From the NCBI GenBank assembly GCA_035420085.1, contig DAOLUH010000017.1:1-64000 (forward strand): a stretch of DNA of 64,000 bases, written 5' to 3'. Source of the DNA: DSWT01 sp035420085. Its GTDB lineage: Bacteria; Chloroflexota; Anaerolineae; B4-G1; SLSP01. Below are positions 60,532 to 64,000 of the stretch, one piece after another. The notes beneath the pieces were generated by a model. The model did no database searches, was not told the DNA's origin, and saw nothing but the letters and a program-made list of their open reading frames with translations. The translations under genes and the position numbers were made by a program. Numbering within the stretch: position 1 is the stretch's first letter; each line of letters starts with the position of its first letter.

Positions 60532-61002
60532 TCAGGCCCTCGGTTTCCGCCGCGCCATCCACTTCTCCGGGTTGTCCAATGGCGCAAAGCCCCCGTAATC
60601 GCGATAGAGTCCGTGAGCATCGCGGGTAGCGAGCAGGAACAGGGCGTGGGGAAAGTGTTCGTTGGCATAATCAGAGATGCAACCGATGAGCCACTTCCCC
60701 AGTCCGCGCCCACGATAGGCTTCGGCGATGAAGACATCGCAGAGCCAGGCAAACGTGGCCTGATCGGTCACCAGACGGGCGAAGCCAACCTGCCGGTCGG
60801 AGCCAATCTGTTGGCCGCCCTCGTAAACGCCGAAACACACTGAATGTTCGATGGATGTGTCAACGACATCGCGTGGCCGTCCCTGCGCCCAGTAGGATAC
60901 ATCCGCCAGCCAGTGATGGATGAAATCGCGGTCGAGTCGGGCTGGATCGGTGCTGATGCGATAGGGATCGTCGTGATACTCAGCGGGAGATGAAGGCTTC
61001 AC
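60532..61002 (-). CDS. GNAT N-acetyltransferase
   Basis: A 156-residue single-domain protein: VCFGVYEGGQQIGSDRQVGF, FAWLCDVFIAEAYRGRGLGK with the acetyl-CoA loop R-G-R-G-L-G, and LATRDAHGLYRDYGGFAPLD, the C-terminal signature. This form is common among small-molecule and tRNA/protein N-acetyltransferases; the substrate is not readable. It lies 15 bp after the restriction endonuclease gene on the same strand and may ride on that transcript. Confidence 0.92.
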   Translation of the reverse strand: MKPSSPAEYHDDPYRISTDPARLDRDFIHHWLADVSYWAQGRPRDVVDTSIEHSVCFGVYEGGQQIGSDRQVGFARLVTDQATFAWLCDVFIAEAYRGRGLGKWLIGCISDYANEHFPHALFLLATRDAHGLYRDYGGFAPLDNPEKWMARRKPRA

Positions 61003-61017
61003 AGTTAAGCAATCCTT

Positions 61018-62151
61018 TTAGTCGCTTTCGTTGCTTTCCGCAGCATGGCGCATTGCCAAAAATGCTTCTTTTAAGGGTTGGCTGACGGCACTCTCAGATT
61101 CTGAGAGCAGTAACGTTTGGTAGGCTTCCAGGAATTGTATCCGTATGCGGTAAAACAGGTGCAGGAAATAGCGCAAGAAGCTAATACAATCCAAGACGGC
61201 AATCTCTATGCCACCTGTTCTGTCATACATTCTGGCAGCATATTCGGTGACTTCTTGATCAATTGATTGTGTAGTAATGAAGATGTAGTTGTGGATGTGG
61301 GTTCCGTAATGGATGATTTTGTCCAAAGCGATATCAATATCATCCTTGGTGATTTGTTTTGCTTTCATTTCATAGCATGTAACGACTTGGTGGTCATCTA
61401 TTAGCGTGATTTCCAAGTCGCCCAATGCCCCAGTCTGTTTATCTGCTGCGTTGTGACTCTCTAGCGGCAAAACTTGCTCTCCCAGGAAATCCTGTGCCGC
61501 TTTGTAGACCGCTGCCACAATGAGTACCGGCAGGCGACTGCTGTTCTTTAGTTTGGCATGTTGTTCGATTAATGAGATGATACCTTCCGCTGATAGCGAT
61601 GTTGTACCCTTCGATGCCTTGAGTGCAGCCAGTAAAGAGCGCATTCTGTCTCGCTTTTCATCTCTAATGATGACCAACCAGCGTAGAGTCTCCGCTAACA
61701 AGTCTTCAGCAGATAGCCGCTCACTATGTACAGCGTCAAGCAACTGCAATGTTGCTGTATAGACAGCCGGTGGACGCCCAACGAGATCGATATCAGGGGT
61801 GAGGGTAATATTGCGATTTCTGAAGGCTGGCGTGAGGAAAGCGGTCGTCATATTGCATGGTAATTCGTGCTCAAGGACAAAGTCCAGGACATATCGCTCG
61901 TCGTAGGTACGTCCTGAATAGGCATCATGATCGCCAATCTCAGTATATGGTTTGCGGATGTCTACTTCTGGCAAATGAATCTTGGCTAGCGAACACGCCA
62001 AAATGAAGCGGACACACGCACGATTCTGCGGATTGTATGCGATGAACTCTATCTGCTCGCGCAGATCAGGTTCAGCGACTATAGAATGGCTTTTGTCTTG
62101 TGTTGCACGTTGGAAAGCTAGATAAAGGATCTCTGAAGGTCTAGTTGCCAT
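61018..62151 (-). CDS. Type II restriction endonuclease, PD-(D/E)XK type (SacI-like)
   Basis: 377 residues from ATG 62151 (MATRPSEILYLAFQRATQ); a longer frame is shadow of the methylase gene. The nuclease core shows GDLEITLIDDHQVVTCYEMK with Asp245 and Glu261-x-Lys263, the PD-(D/E)XK signature. N-terminal segments (YSGRTYDERYVLDFVLE, TAFLTPAFRN) resemble the SacI restriction enzyme family, which I assign with moderate confidence. The start lies 34 bp inside the end of the adjacent DNA methylase, as is usual for type II pairs. It would cut the unmethylated target of that methylase. Confidence 0.75.
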   Translation of the reverse strand: MATRPSEILYLAFQRATQDKSHSIVAEPDLREQIEFIAYNPQNRACVRFILACSLAKIHLPEVDIRKPYTEIGDHDAYSGRTYDERYVLDFVLEHELPCNMTTAFLTPAFRNRNITLTPDIDLVGRPPAVYTATLQLLDAVHSERLSAEDLLAETLRWLVIIRDEKRDRMRSLLAALKASKGTTSLSAEGIISLIEQHAKLKNSSRLPVLIVAAVYKAAQDFLGEQVLPLESHNAADKQTGALGDLEITLIDDHQVVTCYEMKAKQITKDDIDIALDKIIHYGTHIHNYIFITTQSIDQEVTEYAARMYDRTGGIEIAVLDCISFLRYFLHLFYRIRIQFLEAYQTLLLSESESAVSQPLKEAFLAMRHAAESNESD

Positions 62152-62978
62152 TGTACCTCGTGTGCAGGCTGTACTTCGTAATTGACCCAGAGTACCTCCA
62201 CACGCTCGGTCTTGACCGAGTGTATGGTCCTGGGGGGCGCTTCGATCATCGTCCAATCTTTATACAACGTATCCAATAGATCGCAACGATAGCCGGACAG
62301 CGCAACTTTTCCCGCGACTCTTTTGAGGACAGCGGCCAATTCCACATGCTCGTTGTCAGTCATTTCGTACTGGTAAGCGTTACTATCGCCTCTTGTGCTG
62401 TGCGGGTAGGGCGGATCACAATAGAATAACGTTTCTTCGCTGTCATAGCGTCGGATGACATTGACTGCTGTATCGTGCTCGATTTGCACGCGCAGCAGGC
62501 GTTGCGCGATGTCCGGCAACGCTTCGACGCTGCCCAGCCACCGCGAGACCGCGCCGGCCATCCCTGCCCGACTGGTCAGACGGCAGTGCGCCCAACGTCC
62601 ATTACTCGCGGTCTGTGCCAGGCCAGTGCGAACCTGCCTGGCGCGCACGTAAAATCGCCGCGCGCGTTCCACAGGTGAAAGACCCTGGGTTGACTCGGAA
62701 ATGGCGGCTTCAAATTCCTCACGTGAGAATGGGGTCAGTCCAATGGCTTCGATGAGTGCTTCTTTATGGTCGCGCAATACGCGGAAGAAATTGGCAACCT
62801 CGCCATCAATATCATTGTACGTCTCAATGGGTGCCGGGTCCCTGTTGATGAGCACTGCTGCCGACCCGCCAAAGGGTTCACAATAGTGCGTAGCGTAAGG
62901 CAACAGGGGCAACAGCCAATCCAGGTGGCTGTATTTGCCGCCATACCAACCAAAGGCGATGAGTTTTTGTTTATCCAT
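62118..62978 (-). CDS. DNA adenine N6-methyltransferase, Dam/D12 class
   Basis: A 286-residue enzyme. Class-D12 motifs: FGWYGGKYSHL (SAM region, Gly13-Gly14-Lys15), HYCEPFGGSAAVL, YNDIDGEVANFFRVLRDH and catalytic TLFYCDPPYPHSTRG (DPPY 188-191). It methylates adenine in a short target, protecting host DNA from the endonuclease encoded downstream with which it overlaps by 34 bp. The recognition sequence cannot be deduced. The upstream 93 bp hold a stub of a different methylase. Confidence 0.92.
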   Translation of the reverse strand: MDKQKLIAFGWYGGKYSHLDWLLPLLPYATHYCEPFGGSAAVLINRDPAPIETYNDIDGEVANFFRVLRDHKEALIEAIGLTPFSREEFEAAISESTQGLSPVERARRFYVRARQVRTGLAQTASNGRWAHCRLTSRAGMAGAVSRWLGSVEALPDIAQRLLRVQIEHDTAVNVIRRYDSEETLFYCDPPYPHSTRGDSNAYQYEMTDNEHVELAAVLKRVAGKVALSGYRCDLLDTLYKDWTMIEAPPRTIHSVKTERVEVLWVNYEVQPAHEVQWQLDLQRSFI

Positions 62979-62981
62979 AGC

Positions 62982-63071
62982 TTAGATCAACGGTAGTATG
63001 GGGGTAATGATCCCCGGAATCGGCAAATTATCGCCGTAAAAAAGTGTGTTTTCGGTGATCGCTTCAGGCAT
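62982..63071 (-). pseudogene. Stub of a beta-type DNA methyltransferase gene
   Basis: 29 codons from ATG 63071: MPEAITENTLFYGDNLPIPG and an unrelated tail to TAA. The first 18 residues match the N-terminus of site-specific methyltransferases of the type III Mod / N4-N6 group (ENTLFYGDNLxxL). It ends 3 bp before the D12 methylase start. Short but specific, it is probably a remnant of a previous methylase gene at this locus. It could also be read as a leader peptide, but the motif argues against that. Confidence 0.6.
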
Positions 63072-63153
63072 GGCGCTCCTTACTCGGCAAGCTGTTCCCT
63101 TATGATACTCCGATGCAAAGCTTTGGCAAACGCAAAATGGGGGCGATTCGTGC

Positions 63154-63159
63154 TATAAT
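63154..63159 (+). promoter_or_regulatory. Candidate -10 box for hicBA
   Basis: TATAAT lies 17 bp before the hicB ATG. A -35 is not obvious; the region 17 bases upstream reads GCAAAA. Antitoxins of this type commonly autorepress at such a site. Confidence 0.4.
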
Positions 63160-63176
63160 GAGTCTGGAGGTGGGAT

Positions 63177-63395
63177 ATGGAACAACAGCCGTTTTTGTTG
63201 ACGGTGGAGTACGAGCAAGAGGACGATGGACGCTGGCTGGCCGAGGTGTTGGAGCTGCCAGGTGTGTTAGCCTATGGCCCGACAATCACAGAAGCTGTGG
63301 CGAATGTGCAAGCGTTGGCTTTTCGGGTGTTGGCAGACCGGCTGGAACATGGAGAGCTAACACCTGCGCCGTTGCAGATGGCGGTGGCTTTGTGA
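63177..63395 (+). CDS. hicB: HicB-like antitoxin
   Basis: A 72-residue protein of the partial RNase-H-like HicB fold: FLLTVEYEQEDDGRWLAEVL, ELPGVLAYGPTITEAVANVQ, LAFRVLADRLEHGEL. It lacks an obvious C-terminal DNA-binding domain, as in short HicB forms. GGAGGTGGG lies just before ATG. Its stop overlaps the start of HicA by 4 bp (GTGA), typical of toxin-antitoxin pairs. It is expected to bind and neutralise HicA. Confidence 0.92.
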   Translation: MEQQPFLLTVEYEQEDDGRWLAEVLELPGVLAYGPTITEAVANVQALAFRVLADRLEHGELTPAPLQMAVAL

Positions 63396-63604
63396 GTCGT
63401 TGGCCAGCGACGAAGGCACGCCAAGTCTTGGCGGCGTTATTGCGCATTGGCTGGCGGGTTAAGCGAACGGCCGGCTCACATCGCATTTTAGAGCGAGAGG
63501 GCTGGCCAGATGTAGTTTTTGCGTTTCATGATAATGTCGAGTTAGGCCCTCGTATGTTGACCAGGATTGCTAAGGTCACGGGACTACAAGTTGAAGATCT
63601 GTGA
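63392..63604 (+). CDS. hicA: HicA-like mRNA interferase toxin
   Basis: 70 residues from a GTG start (VSRWPATKARQVLAALLRIG). The double-stranded-RNA-binding-like toxin fold is clear: WRVKRTAGSHRILERE with catalytic His30, then VVFAFHDNVELGPRMLTRIA. HicA cleaves mRNA. It overlaps hicB by 4 bp. The order hicB-hicA is the reverse of the E. coli hicAB operon but is common elsewhere. A bidirectional terminator follows. Together with the restriction-modification genes it forms a small defence and stability block. Confidence 0.92.
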   Translation: MSRWPATKARQVLAALLRIGWRVKRTAGSHRILEREGWPDVVFAFHDNVELGPRMLTRIAKVTGLQVEDL

Positions 63605-63614
63605 TACGGCGTAG

Positions 63615-63651
63615 AAAAAACGGCCCGCGAATTACTCGTGGGTCGTTTTTT
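63615..63651. terminator. Bidirectional terminator between hicA and the last gene
   Basis: AAAAAACGGCCCGCGA (63615-63630) pairs with TCGTGGGTCGTTTTTT (63636-63651). The A run on one side and the T run on the other allow termination from both convergent genes. Confidence 0.9.
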
Positions 63652-63659
63652 GCGTGCAA

Positions 63660-64000
63660 TCATGGTCCAACATAAAATTCCTGTCTCGCCTGTTGCGATC
63701 CCACTCTTTTGCCCTTCATCCAGATCCACCCCAATAACGCACAGTGCACGAGACCGGCGAGCAGCACAAGCCAGAGTACCTCGGAGAACCCTCCGGCAAT
63801 GGCGAAGAGGATGTCCGCCAGGTGGAACACGAGCGGGACCGCAAAGATGGGGAAATCGTCTTTCAAACTGAGTGGTGCTTTCATCTTGCCGCGCCAGAAG
63901 ATCGCCAGCAGGACGGTCGGGAAGAGTAGATGGAATCCGAGCATAACCCACTCGGCGGCGCTTCCCTTGACGAAGAACGGCTCCAACCAGAGCAGAAAAT
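63660..64000 (-). CDS. Membrane protein, partial at the window edge
   Basis: At least 112 residues, entering from the right edge; the frame is open to 64000, so the true start is outside. Three to four hydrophobic helices are seen (VMLGFHLLFPTVLLAIFW, FAVPLVFHLADILFAIAG, VLWLVLLAGLVHCALLGWIW). No family motif is recognised. It is convergent with hicA and shares the terminator. Confidence 0.7.
   Translation of the reverse strand, partial: FLLWLEPFFVKGSAAEWVMLGFHLLFPTVLLAIFWRGKMKAPLSLKDDFPIFAVPLVFHLADILFAIAGGFSEVLWLVLLAGLVHCALLGWIWMKGKRVGSQQARQEFYVGP

Noticed and set aside
1..64000. tRNA, rRNA or riboswitch genes
   Set aside because: I looked through the gene-free stretches and found no cloverleaf with a TTCRANY arm, no rRNA segment and no riboswitch consensus that I could support.

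Overview
The window is a GC-rich (roughly 58-60%) bacterial chromosome segment. It looks like a metagenome-type assembly, because a run of exactly 100 N (25368-25467) sits inside a tandem repeat. Gene content points to Chloroflexota, probably an Anaerolineae-like lineage, although I cannot place it by alignment. The pointers are large secreted multidomain proteins with a recurring YLPLVMR motif, LiaF-like toastrack proteins, several GNAT and CPBP genes, M29 aminopeptidase, MalT-type LuxR regulators and paired Gfo/Idh plus TIM-barrel isomerase modules.

Layout. 0-7.1 kb (+): end of an FAD oxidoreductase, a MazG-like gene broken by one stop codon, peptidase C, a secreted LVIVD-repeat protein, a LysM/M23 peptidase and a SRAP-type abasic-site protein. 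7.1-10.7 kb (-): rubrerythrin, then four LiaF/DUF5668-like membrane proteins behind a large palindrome. 10.7-16.2 kb (-): two tandem GT-C membrane proteins, an alpha/beta hydrolase and the stub of a second hydrolase. 16.2-20.4 kb (-): ABC ATPase, double FtsX permease and HlyD adaptor. 20.6-23.3 kb (+): a small unknown gene overlapping a retropepsin-like protease, then a NarL-type response regulator and histidine kinase. 23.3-34.6 kb (-): DUF885 lipoprotein, repeats and gap, three GNAT genes, two CPBP proteases, two paralogous Cys-motif proteins and an M29 aminopeptidase. 34.9-42.9 kb: a MalT-like regulator divergent from a 1694-residue GH13 amylase/pullulanase. 43-48.6 kb (+): a sugar/cofactor operon (URO-D-like, APH-like kinase, ThuA, Gfo/Idh, isomerase) punctuated by period-7 repeat elements, one of them carrying a 23S-IVP four-helix-bundle gene. 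48.8-50.7 kb: a polytopic membrane protein. 51.1-57.7 kb (-): a 2209-residue subtilisin fused to two 5'-nucleotidases. 58-60.3 kb (-): a second isomerase plus Gfo/Idh module. 60.5-63.6 kb: a GNAT gene, a type II restriction-modification pair with an old methylase stub, and HicBA.

The most unusual signal is a family of degenerate period-7 tandem tracts. I see ten clear or probable loci. Each has a different heptamer, and five are arranged as inverted repeats, four of these with strong arms. Three lie inside hydrophilic loops of membrane-protein genes with the reading frame kept. One locus has 23-bp perfect inverted arms enclosing a four-helix-bundle (23S rRNA intervening-sequence protein family) gene whose start codon and ribosome-binding site are made of the repeat. 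A matching gene-less element sits between the equivalent genes of the second isomerase/Gfo-Idh module. This looks like a small mobile or stem-loop element family with non-autonomous copies.
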